DNA from: Solirubrobacteraceae bacterium
GTDB taxonomy: Bacteria > Actinomycetota > Thermoleophilia > Solirubrobacterales > Solirubrobacteraceae
Direction of reading: 5' to 3'
NCBI GenBank assembly: GCA_017882405.1
Contig: JADGPO010000049.1
Location: 1 to 18,178, forward strand
DNA length: 18,178 nt
In this document: one piece after another, positions 6,680 through 13,103 of the stretch
Numbering within the stretch: position 1 is the first letter of the stretch
Layout of the letters: each line of letters starts with the position of its first letter
The notes under the pieces: generated by a model
Databases searched by the model: none
The model's input: only the letters and a program-made list of their open reading frames with translations
What the model was told of the DNA's origin: nothing
Translations under genes and position numbers: made by a program

Positions 6680-7030
6680 TTAGCCGGAGGGCTCGACCTT
6701 GACCGCGGTGCCATAGGACACGATCTCGGTGAACTGCTGGCCGATCTCCGAGGAGTCGAAGCGCACGGCCACGATCGCGTCAGCGTCCATCAGGCGCGCG
6801 TTCTCGACCATCCGGTCGATCGAATGGCGGCGCGAATCCTCCAGGAGCTGCGTGTACTGGTGGATCTCCCCACGCCGCAGCGACTTGAAGGCCGCGCCGA
6901 CGCTGCCGGTGAAGCCCATGCTGCGCACCACCAGCCCGTAGACGACGCCGAGCGTCTCGGTGATCCGCAGGCCCGTCAGCTCGAGCGCGGTGGTCATCGG
7001 CAGACCGGCGGTGAATTTCTCCTCGGCCAT
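6680..7030 (-). CDS. YbjQ/UPF0145 family protein
   Basis: The 116-residue protein matches the YbjQ (UPF0145) plan: ITETLGVVYGLVVRSMGF, a basic region around KSLRRGEI, a helix with many charged residues (LLEDSRRHSIDRMVENARLM) and the closing signature DADAIVAVRFDSSEI with SYGTAVKV. The family forms small homopentameric cytoplasmic assemblies of unknown function and is often annotated as putative heavy-metal-binding; I see no clear metal ligands. I place the start at ATG 7030 because a TACGGT -10 box lies 8 nt upstream (7039-7044), in keeping with other leaderless genes here. An in-frame codon at 7048 would add six residues. It is first in a two-gene operon with the DUF1707 gene and divergent from the lipoprotein gene. 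Confidence 0.85.
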   Translation of the reverse strand: MAEEKFTAGLPMTTALELTGLRITETLGVVYGLVVRSMGFTGSVGAAFKSLRRGEIHQYTQLLEDSRRHSIDRMVENARLMDADAIVAVRFDSSEIGQQFTEIVSYGTAVKVEPSG

Positions 7031-7090
7031 CTCGGCAGACCGTATCAACGCCGGCGGGGCGGCGGCCAGCTAACTTCCTGCTGGTCTCTG

Positions 7091-7792
7091 ATGCGCGCGC
7101 GCGACCTCATCACGCTGACGGCGACGTTGTGCGCCCTCGTCCTGGCGCTCGCCGGCTGCGGCTCCAGTTCCTCCACGTCGAGTAGCGGCACCGCAACCTC
7201 CAGCGCCAGCTCCAGTGCGACATCGAGCACCGCGCCCACGACGAGCACCACCACCAACAGCGGCCCCCAGGTGGGCTTCGAGGGCGTCCCGCTGGAGCAG
7301 GGCCCCGACCTGGCCTCGCCGGGGACCACGCAGCCGGCCTCGGTCGACGGGATCCAGTGCAAGCCCTCCGAGCAGCTGGTCTACCACATCCACTCTCATC
7401 TGGCGGTGTTCGACAACGGCCGCCTGTACGCGCTGCCGGGCGGCGTCGGGATCCCCGGCTCCCAGGTGCAGCAGTCTCAGTACGGCCCCGTCGCGGTCGG
7501 CGGACAGTGCTACTTCTGGCTGCACACCCACACCGCCGACGGGGTGATCCACGTCGAGTCGCCGCTGCGGAAGATCCTCACGCTCGGCGACTTCTTCGAC
7601 GTCTGGCGCCAGCCACTCACCGGTGACCAGATCGCCGGCCTGCACGGCAAGGTCTCGGCGTTCGTCAACGGCAAGGCCTGGCGCAAGAGCCCGCGCTCGA
7701 TCCCGCTGCTGCCCCACGAGGCGATTCAGCTGGAGATCGGCGAGCCGATCCCGCCGCTGGTCAACGTCAACTGGCGCAAGACCCGCCTCTGA
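7091..7792 (+). CDS. Secreted lipoprotein with paired histidine motifs, function unknown
   Basis: The 233-residue protein begins with a classic lipoprotein signal: basic MRAR, a hydrophobic core and the lipobox LAGC with Cys23 as the lipidation site. A Ser/Thr-rich linker of about 35 residues (24-58) spaces the globular part from the membrane. The folded domain carries YHIHSHLAVF (His99, His101, His103), CYFWLHTHTADGVIHVES (His145, His147, His154), TLGDFFDVWRQPLT and a final PHEAIQLEIGEP. The clustered HxHxH and HxH motifs on predicted strands, with Cys90 and Cys140 available for a disulphide, suggest a metal site on the outer face of the membrane. I recognise this as a recurring actinobacterial hypothetical type but not as a named family. 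TAACTT lies 14 nt upstream of the ATG. Confidence 0.82.
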   Translation: MRARDLITLTATLCALVLALAGCGSSSSTSSSGTATSSASSSATSSTAPTTSTTTNSGPQVGFEGVPLEQGPDLASPGTTQPASVDGIQCKPSEQLVYHIHSHLAVFDNGRLYALPGGVGIPGSQVQQSQYGPVAVGGQCYFWLHTHTADGVIHVESPLRKILTLGDFFDVWRQPLTGDQIAGLHGKVSAFVNGKAWRKSPRSIPLLPHEAIQLEIGEPIPPLVNVNWRKTRL

Positions 7793-7798
7793 CACCCC

Positions 7799-8452
7799 TC
7801 AGTGCTCTGCACCCCGTTGGGCTCGCAGATGGCGACGGCGGACCTCGAGCCCGGTCGCGATCAAGACGAGCACCACCAGCAGGATCCCGGTGACCGAGCC
7901 CACGTCGTTGACCACGTCGAGCACCGTCGGCCCGACCAGGTAGGCCCCGATTCCAATTCCCGCGGCCCACGCCGCAGCCGTGACGGTGTTGATCGGGAGA
8001 TAGATCGCCGGGCGCGCTCGATTGATGCCCGCGATCCACGAGGGGGTCAGCAGGATCCCGATCACCGGATGGCCGGCGAACAGCGCCTCCCCGCGGGCGA
8101 TGGCGCGGACCCGCACCGAGCGCAGCGGGCCCGGCCCGGTGAGCAGCGCGCGGCCACCCTTGAGGCCGATCAGCCAGCCGATCGTCCCACCGGCCGTCGC
8201 TGCCAGCCAGGCGACGAGCACCACCGGGACCAGCGCCAGACGATGCTGGGACGCGAGCACCCCGGCGGCGATCAAGACCGGCTCACCCGGACCGGGGATC
8301 CCCATCCAGCTCGCCGCCGCGGCAAGCGCCAGTCCGGCGAAGTCAAACGACTCGTGGCGGAGATGGTGCACGGTGGACGCACCCAACGCGAGGTGCGGGT
8401 GAAGCACCGCCGTGGTGACGGCGAGGTGCGCGGCTGTCGACGAGATGGCCAC
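7799..8452 (-). CDS. DedA/VTT-domain membrane protein
   Basis: The 217-residue protein shows the DedA (SNARE-associated, VTT) pattern. A re-entrant region with the signature WMGIPGPGEPVLIAAGVLA is followed by VAWLAATAGGTIGWLIGLKGG, a basic loop around RSVRVRAIARGEALF, another helical pair including PSWIAGINRARP, and C-terminal helices ending in a basic tail. DedA proteins are implicated in lipid-carrier (undecaprenyl phosphate) or phospholipid flipping and in membrane homeostasis; which holds here is not evident. The start is GTG 8452, with CACGAT 7 nt upstream and no Shine-Dalgarno sequence. Its stop is 6 nt from that of the convergent lipoprotein gene, so the transcripts must overlap. Length is typical. 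Confidence 0.82.
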   Translation of the reverse strand: MAISSTAAHLAVTTAVLHPHLALGASTVHHLRHESFDFAGLALAAAASWMGIPGPGEPVLIAAGVLASQHRLALVPVVLVAWLAATAGGTIGWLIGLKGGRALLTGPGPLRSVRVRAIARGEALFAGHPVIGILLTPSWIAGINRARPAIYLPINTVTAAAWAAGIGIGAYLVGPTVLDVVNDVGSVTGILLVVLVLIATGLEVRRRHLRAQRGAEH

Positions 8453-8561
8453 GCGTCCGATCGTGGCACAGGCGCCGCGCGCCGCCCGGATAGAGGCCGC
8501 GGGGGATCATTGTCCAGCTGGCCAATGCCGCGCCCGACGGCGTCGCGGAGGATGCCGCCTC

Positions 8562-9227
8562 ATGCCCCTCAACATCATCGTCTCCTACGACGGCACCGCC
8601 CACGATGACGACGCGCTGACGCTGGGGCGGATGCTCGCGGCCTCCGGCGCGACCCTGTCGCTCGCCTATGTCCGTCACTCGCACGAGTACGACCCTCGTC
8701 GCGAGGAGATCGCCGAGCACGACGCGGCGCGCCGGCTGGAGCAGGGCGCGATCTGGCTCGGCGACGAGTCGGTCACCCGGCACGTGGTCGTCAACCCCGC
8801 CACGAGTGCAGGCCTGGGTGCCCTGGCGGCCTCGGAGGGCGCCGATCTGATCGTCTTCGGATCGGACTACCGCACGCCGCCCGGGCGAGTCGAGCCCGGC
8901 GGTTCTGCCCAGGGCCTGCTGGACAACGGCTCGGTGGCGATCGCGGTGGCCGCGGCCGGGCTGCGCACCAAGCCCGATCCCCGGATCAAGACGGTGTCCG
9001 TGGCCGGTGAGGCAGACGGGGCGGCGGCACAGACCGCACGCTCGGTGGTGGAGTCACTCGGCGCCGAGCTGATCGAGGGACGCCGGGACGCCGAGCTGAT
9101 CCTGGTCGACTCTCGCGCCGGTGCCGGCGAGGGCAGGGTCGCGGTCGACGCCTCCACGCGGGCACATCTGGACTCGGCTCGCGGCTCGGTGATCGTGCTG
9201 CCGCGCGGCGTAGCGCTGACCTTCTAA
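8562..9227 (+). CDS. Universal stress protein (UspA family)
   Basis: Residues 1-135 form a Usp domain: the first strand IIVSYDGT with Asp10, then a helix, and near the end IVFGSDYRT with GGSAQGLL, corresponding to the ATP-binding pattern G-2x-G-9x-G-S. The remaining ~85 residues (about 140-221) end in SVIVLPRG, the typical Usp terminal strand, but lack the first part and the nucleotide motif, so this looks like a degenerate second Usp domain. The product is cytoplasmic and likely binds ATP or responds to growth arrest. ATG 8562 is chosen because GGAGGA lies about 10 nt upstream; the open frame further upstream has no protein character. A hairpin with a T-run 24 nt after the stop ends the unit. 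Confidence 0.88.
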   Translation: MPLNIIVSYDGTAHDDDALTLGRMLAASGATLSLAYVRHSHEYDPRREEIAEHDAARRLEQGAIWLGDESVTRHVVVNPATSAGLGALAASEGADLIVFGSDYRTPPGRVEPGGSAQGLLDNGSVAIAVAAAGLRTKPDPRIKTVSVAGEADGAAAQTARSVVESLGAELIEGRRDAELILVDSRAGAGEGRVAVDASTRAHLDSARGSVIVLPRGVALTF

Positions 9228-9250
9228 CTCGCCGTGCTCCAGGATTGCCC

Positions 9251-9270
9251 CGGGGTCAGGCCCCCGTTTT
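9251..9270 (+). terminator. Rho-independent terminator of the universal stress gene
   Basis: CGGGG (9251-9255) and CCCCG (9262-9266) form a 5-bp GC stem around a 6-nt loop, directly followed by TTTT. It lies 24 nt after the stop codon at 9227. Confidence 0.55.
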
Positions 9271-9363
9271 CCCTGCTTGGACCGGGCGTTTATCCCTATG
9301 TCCAGAAGGGCGTCAGGTTTGCTGGACGCGAGGCCATGGGGTGCAGCCCAACCCGCCGAAATA

Positions 9364-9448
9364 CTCATCAATCGTTGCTATGAGGGTCCGGGGGAATCTG
9401 TCCCGGGCCACCCCCACCTGTGCCGCTGCGGGCGCAGCGGCCGGTTTT
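9364..9448 (+). promoter_or_regulatory. Structured leader of the ammonium transporter gene, ending in a terminator-like hairpin
   Basis: Three hairpins follow one another. CTCAT (9364-9368) pairs with ATGAG (9380-9384). GGTCCGGG (9385-9392) pairs with CCCGGGCC (9402-9409) through eight pairs including one G-U. GCCGCTGC (9422-9429) pairs perfectly with GCAGCGGC (9434-9441) around GGGC and is followed by CGGTTTT. The last hairpin looks like an intrinsic terminator and ends 37 nt before the amt start codon, so premature termination or an attenuator is possible. I do not recognise a known riboswitch class. The leader may begin anywhere after the upstream terminator at 9270. Confidence 0.45.
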
Positions 9449-9484
9449 CCCTTCCAGTCCTAAGGACAAGGAGACGAATACACA

Positions 9485-10891
9485 ATGTGGCAGGCCTATC
9501 CATCGTGGCTTAGCCCTGGGGACAATGCTTGGCAGATGACCGCGGCAACGCTGGTCGGTCTGATGAGCGTCCCCGGCCTCGTCGTCCTGTATGGCGGCGT
9601 GATGCAGAAGCGGTGGTCAATCAACAGCATGATGTTGACGTTCGCGGCGTTTGCGACCGTCCTCATCCTGTGGGTGCTCTGGGGCTTCAAGATGGGCTTC
9701 GGCACGCCCTGGCACGGACTCGCCCACTCGGGTTTCTTCGGAAACTTCATCGGCATCCCAGGAGAGATACTCGGGCACAAGGCAGAGCAGGGCCAGGCGG
9801 CGATCCCGCTGGCAACGCTCGGCCCAGCGTTCAGATTCCCGCAAGCGACACTGGCGTACTTCCAGTTCGTGTTCGCGGGGATCACACCAATCCTGATGCT
9901 CGGCTCGGTACTCGGGCGGGTGAACTTCAAGGCCTGGATCCCGTTCGTCCTGCTGTGGTCGTCGATCGTCTACACGGTTGACGCGTTCTGCATCTGGGGC
10001 GGCGGCTTCTTCGCCCAGCACGGCGCGATCGACTACTCCGGCGGGTACGTGATCCACCTGTCCGCCGGCGTGTCGGGTTTCGTCGCGGCGGCGGTCATCG
10101 GGCCGAGACTCCAGCGTGACCGCGAGATCGACGCGCCGAACAACGTGGCCATGGTGGCCGTCGGCGCGGGCCTGCTGTGGTTGGGCTGGAACGGCTTCAA
10201 CGGAGGGGACCCGTACTTCGCGGGTGCCTCGGCGTCGGCGGCCGTCCTCAACACCAACCTGTGCACCGCGGTCGCGTTCCTGGTGTGGGTCTCCTGGGAC
10301 TACCTGACCGGCCGCAAGCCGGGTCTGATCTCCGGCGTCAACGGCATGATCGTCGGACTGGTGGCGATCACCCCGGCGGCGGGCTATGTCAACGGCTTCG
10401 GAGCGATGGCGATGGGGGTCATCGCCTCCACGCTGGTGTACTTCGCGTTGAACTACCTGAGCAGGGTGCGACCGTTCCGCAACGTCGACGACACGCTGGG
10501 CGTGGTCTACACGCACGGCTTCGCCGGCTTCCTGGGTGGCCTGCTGACCGGGATCTTCGCCGATCCCAACATGACGGTCTACCGGGGTCTCGGCAAGACG
10601 GCGAGCGTTGCGGCGCAGCCGGGCGTGGTCCACGGCGGCTTCACGCAGCTGAAGTGGCAGTTCTTCGCCGGGGTCTTCGTGATCGCCTGGTCCGCGGTGG
10701 CCACGTTCATCCTGCTCAAGTTCGTGGGCCTCTTCGTCCCCCTGCGGATGTCCGAGGAGGACATGGAGATCGGAGACACGGCCGTGCACGGCCACGAGGT
10801 GTATCCCTCCGACATCCCGTCGTTGGGCTATCCCAGCGGGATACCGGGACTGGCCAGCGGGTCGGGTAGCACGGCGAGCACGACCGCATGA
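9485..10891 (+). CDS. amtB: Ammonium transporter (Amt family)
   Basis: The 468-residue protein with about 11 membrane helices matches Amt/Mep/Rh transporters, which conduct ammonium into the cell. Key residues align with E. coli AmtB: Asp183 and His191 in AIDYSGGYVIHLSAG (Asp160 and His168 there), Trp235 and Phe238 in LGWNGFNGG, and the second pore histidine His344 in THGFAGFLGGLLTG. The N-terminal segment VVLYGGVMQKRWSINSMM is also family-typical. There is no cleavable signal. The C-terminal tail (from about 421, MSEEDMEIGDTAVHGHE) is the region that contacts PII proteins, and here it has an extra Gly/Ser-rich end. AAGGAG sits about 11 nt before the ATG. No glnK follows; a PucR-type regulator does. 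Confidence 0.95.
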   Translation: MWQAYPSWLSPGDNAWQMTAATLVGLMSVPGLVVLYGGVMQKRWSINSMMLTFAAFATVLILWVLWGFKMGFGTPWHGLAHSGFFGNFIGIPGEILGHKAEQGQAAIPLATLGPAFRFPQATLAYFQFVFAGITPILMLGSVLGRVNFKAWIPFVLLWSSIVYTVDAFCIWGGGFFAQHGAIDYSGGYVIHLSAGVSGFVAAAVIGPRLQRDREIDAPNNVAMVAVGAGLLWLGWNGFNGGDPYFAGASASAAVLNTNLCTAVAFLVWVSWDYLTGRKPGLISGVNGMIVGLVAITPAAGYVNGFGAMAMGVIASTLVYFALNYLSRVRPFRNVDDTLGVVYTHGFAGFLGGLLTGIFADPNMTVYRGLGKTASVAAQPGVVHGGFTQLKWQFFAGVFVIAWSAVATFILLKFVGLFVPLRMSEEDMEIGDTAVHGHEVYPSDIPSLGYPSGIPGLASGSGSTASTTA

Positions 10892-10919
10892 CGCGGACCT
10901 CGCTGACAGAAGTCCGCGT
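10891..10919 (+). terminator. Hairpin at the end of the ammonium transporter gene
   Basis: ACGCGGAC (10891-10898) and GTCCGCGT (10912-10919) form a perfect 8-bp stem with a 13-nt loop, starting on the last base of the stop codon. There is no T-run, so termination is uncertain. It shares the GCGGAC/GTCCGC half-sites with the larger palindrome 60 bp downstream and may instead be an operator. Confidence 0.4.
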
Positions 10920-10930
10920 GCGTAGCGAGC

Positions 10931-12172
10931 ATGCAGAGCCCGCGGGCGATTGAGGGTAGCCAACCGTCAGCGCCGGACCGGGGAGCGGACTCGTCCGCTC
11001 CCCGGTCCACGCCGCTGACGCTCGTCGCGGGCGCGGTCGCCGGCGACGACCTGCAGAGCGTCGCGACGATGGCCGCACAGGCTCTGAGCCGCCCGGTGGC
11101 GATTGCCGTCCCAGCGCTCGGAGCGCCCGTTATCGCTCCGCTCGAGTCACTGCCCCCGCCGGACACGGCGGCGATCCTGGAGCACGCCGGCGCGGTGATC
11201 GCCGGCATCAACGGCTCGGTGCCGGAGGCTATCGCCGAGGCGGTCTCGGTGCAGATCGGCGACCAGGTGGTCGGCATCGTGGTCGCCGCCGGAGCCCTCT
11301 CGCCAACGGCGGGGGCGGCAACTTCCCCACTGGAGCAGCGCACCTGGCTGGAGGCCGCGGCCGCCGCCGCCTCGGTGACCGCGCTGATCCGCGAGACCCA
11401 CGGCGCGAGCGCCGATGACTCCGCGCAGGCGCTCTTGACCGAGCTGGCCGCCGCGCCTCCGGAGGACGTGGCGAACTTCCTCGCCCGCGCCCGGCGCCTC
11501 GGGCACGAGCTCAGCTCAGGGGCGGTGGCGATCTGCGCGTGGCGCGCCGCCGAAGTCAACCGCGATCAGTCGCCGGCGAGCGCCGACGGCAGCCCGGTGT
11601 TGCCGGCAAGCTCCGGGGCATCCGCTCTGGTGGCCTCGCGGGCCGGCGGGCGACTGCTGGCGCTGGCCTCGCTGGCCGATGGCGAGCCGGGCGCCGAGGA
11701 GCTGGCGCAGCAGCTGCGATCCAACGGCTTTCTCGTCTGTCTGTCTGCCCCCCGGCGCGATCCGGCGCTGCTGCACCGGGCGGTCGTCGAGGCGGAACTG
11801 CTGGTCGAGCTGGCCGCGCCGGAGGCCTCGTCGGCCAGTCAGGATGAGACTTATCGGCTGCTGATCGGCGTGCTGCTGCGCGACCGCCAGGAGCTGGAGC
11901 AGCTGCGCGATCACACGATCACCCCGCTGGCCGACTATGACGTCCGCCACGACACCGAACTGCTGGCCACGCTGCACGCCTTTCTCACCCACGACGGCTC
12001 GACCACCGAGACCGCCGAGGCGATGAGCCTGCACCGCCACACCGTCGGCTACCGACTCTCCCGCGTGCACGAGGTCTCGGGCCTCTCACCGTATGAGTCG
12101 GACGGCCGCGAGCGACTCAGCCTGGGGATCAAGGCCAATCAGATCCTGGAGGCGGAGGCCCGGCGGCTTTGA
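10931..12172 (+). CDS. PucR-type transcriptional regulator
   Basis: The last ~70 residues (about 344-413) are a PucR C-terminal helix-turn-helix: LLATLHAFLTHDGSTTETAE, then MSLHRHTVGYRLSRVHEVSG and a final helix near LGIKANQILEAEARRL. The rest is a sensory region beginning LTLVAGAVAGDDLQSVATMA, typical of PucR/CdaR-like regulators that respond to nitrogen or carbon sources (purines, sugar acids). A middle stretch, DRQELEQLRDHTITPLADYD, is the usual linker to the DNA-binding domain. The start ATG at 10931 is the only ATG that keeps the whole N-terminal domain, but it lacks a ribosome site and its codons 12-30 lie on a 54-nt hairpin. Position 39 nt after the transporter suggests cotranscription and a nitrogen-related role; this is inference. 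Confidence 0.85.
   Translation: MQSPRAIEGSQPSAPDRGADSSAPRSTPLTLVAGAVAGDDLQSVATMAAQALSRPVAIAVPALGAPVIAPLESLPPPDTAAILEHAGAVIAGINGSVPEAIAEAVSVQIGDQVVGIVVAAGALSPTAGAATSPLEQRTWLEAAAAAASVTALIRETHGASADDSAQALLTELAAAPPEDVANFLARARRLGHELSSGAVAICAWRAAEVNRDQSPASADGSPVLPASSGASALVASRAGGRLLALASLADGEPGAEELAQQLRSNGFLVCLSAPRRDPALLHRAVVEAELLVELAAPEASSASQDETYRLLIGVLLRDRQELEQLRDHTITPLADYDVRHDTELLATLHAFLTHDGSTTETAEAMSLHRHTVGYRLSRVHEVSGLSPYESDGRERLSLGIKANQILEAEARRL
10966..11019. promoter_or_regulatory. Long near-perfect palindrome at the start of the PucR-type gene
   Basis: GGACCGGGGAGCGGAC (10975-10990) is perfectly inverted at 10993-11008 around TC, a 16-bp stem. An outer GTCAGCG/CGCTGAC pair (10966-10972 and 11013-11019) extends it with small internal bulges. 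It could be a protein-binding site for autoregulation, a strong RNA hairpin limiting readthrough from amt, or both. Coding constraint alone would not produce it. Confidence 0.7.
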
Positions 12173-12218
12173 GCGGCTTCTCCACTCCCCTCCCGGCCGC
12201 GCAGTCCAAGTAACTCAG

Positions 12219-12224
12219 TAGACT
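12219..12224 (+). promoter_or_regulatory. -10 box preceding the sulfotransferase gene
   Basis: TAGACT ends 7 nt before the codon ATT at 12232, reproducing the leaderless spacing of other genes here. It lies in a ~35-bp AT-rich patch (about 12207-12240). Confidence 0.45.
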
Positions 12225-12231
12225 TTGTTGC

Positions 12232-13080
12232 ATTATTAGCCCGCCGCGCTCCTATCTGGTCTGCGCCACGCAGCGCAGCGGCAGCACGCTTCTGTGCGAG
12301 CTGCTCAAGGGGACGGGCGTCGCCGGCTGTCCCGAGGAGTTCTTCGAGGCGGTGTACGCCACCGGACTGCCGCCTCACCCCGGCGAGTACCTGATCGGGC
12401 TGTCGCGCACCGGTGCCGGCATCCGCGACGATGACACTCCACCCGAGGCCCCCGCATACTCCTCTTTGGAGGGGATCGACGATTACCGAGACCACCTGAG
12501 GCGCACGTTCCGATGGGGGACCACCGACAACGGCGTGTTCGGCTCCAAGCTGATGTGGAACCAGATCCGGGAACTGCAGCTGCTCACCGGCGGGATGCCC
12601 GAGTACCGTGGACTGGAGCCGATCGAGCTCCTGACGCGCCTGTTCGGAGATCCATCGTACGTGTGGGTGACCCGCCGCGACAAGGTGCGCCAGGCGGTGA
12701 GCCTGTGGAAGGCGCTGCAGACGCGCAGCTGGCGCGGCGGCGGCGGCCGGGACCCCGCGGAGCTGCACTACCGCTACGAGGGGATCAACCACCTCGTCGA
12801 GCTGTTCGAATCCGACGAAGATGCGTGGAGCGGGTTCTTCGCCGAGCACGGGATCGAGCCGTTGGTCATCAGCTACGAGGACCATCTGGAGCGCGATCAG
12901 GACGCCGCCGTGCGCTCGGTGCTCACGCTGCTCGGCGTGTCGCCGCCAGCAGGCTGGGAGGCCGTTCAGCCGATGCAGCGGCAGGCCGACTCGCTGTCGG
13001 AAAAATGGGTGGCTGCCTATCATCGGGACCGCGCGCAAGGCGAACGGCCCTCCGATGCAGCCGCCGCCATAGCGCGCTGA
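12232..13080 (+). CDS. Stf0-like sulfotransferase, no standard start codon
   Basis: The protein starts I-I-SPPRSYLVCATQRSGSTLLC: the ATQRSGSTLL segment is the 5'-phosphosulfate-binding motif of PAPS-dependent sulfotransferases, and VAGCPEEFFEAVYATG right after matches the Stf0 (trehalose 2-sulfotransferase) family, whose catalytic glutamate falls in the E-E-F/Y-F stretch. Later parts such as FGSKLMWNQ, YVWVTRRDKVRQAVSLWKA and VISYEDHLE are also family-typical, and the ~280-residue length is normal. Stf0 moves sulfate from PAPS to trehalose or related sugars. In-frame stops occur at 12211, and between it and the binding motif there is no ATG, GTG or TTG. The first such codon, GTG 12352, would delete the cofactor site. 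I use ATT 12232, which lies 7 nt after TAGACT. It may be a mutated ATG and hence a damaged gene. Confidence 0.75.
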   Translation: MISPPRSYLVCATQRSGSTLLCELLKGTGVAGCPEEFFEAVYATGLPPHPGEYLIGLSRTGAGIRDDDTPPEAPAYSSLEGIDDYRDHLRRTFRWGTTDNGVFGSKLMWNQIRELQLLTGGMPEYRGLEPIELLTRLFGDPSYVWVTRRDKVRQAVSLWKALQTRSWRGGGGRDPAELHYRYEGINHLVELFESDEDAWSGFFAEHGIEPLVISYEDHLERDQDAAVRSVLTLLGVSPPAGWEAVQPMQRQADSLSEKWVAAYHRDRAQGERPSDAAAAIAR

Positions 13081-13103
13081 GCACCGCTACTCCGCACCCG
13101 CGC

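Noticed and set aside
9228..9484. Sigma-54 promoter before the ammonium transporter gene
   Set aside because: No TGGCAC-N5-TTGCA match; sigma-54 is generally absent from actinobacteria.
9245..9513. Short plus-strand ORFs in the transporter leader
   Set aside because: No ribosome site, low protein character, and they overlap the leader hairpins.
9617..10963. 448-aa minus-strand open frame
   Set aside because: Mirror frame of the ammonium transporter gene, dominated by Arg, Gln, Asp and His without any motif.
12513..13103. N-terminal extension of the sulfatase frame
   Set aside because: This part overlaps the sulfotransferase gene in another frame and is Arg/Pro-rich; sulfatase similarity begins at TTG 13104.
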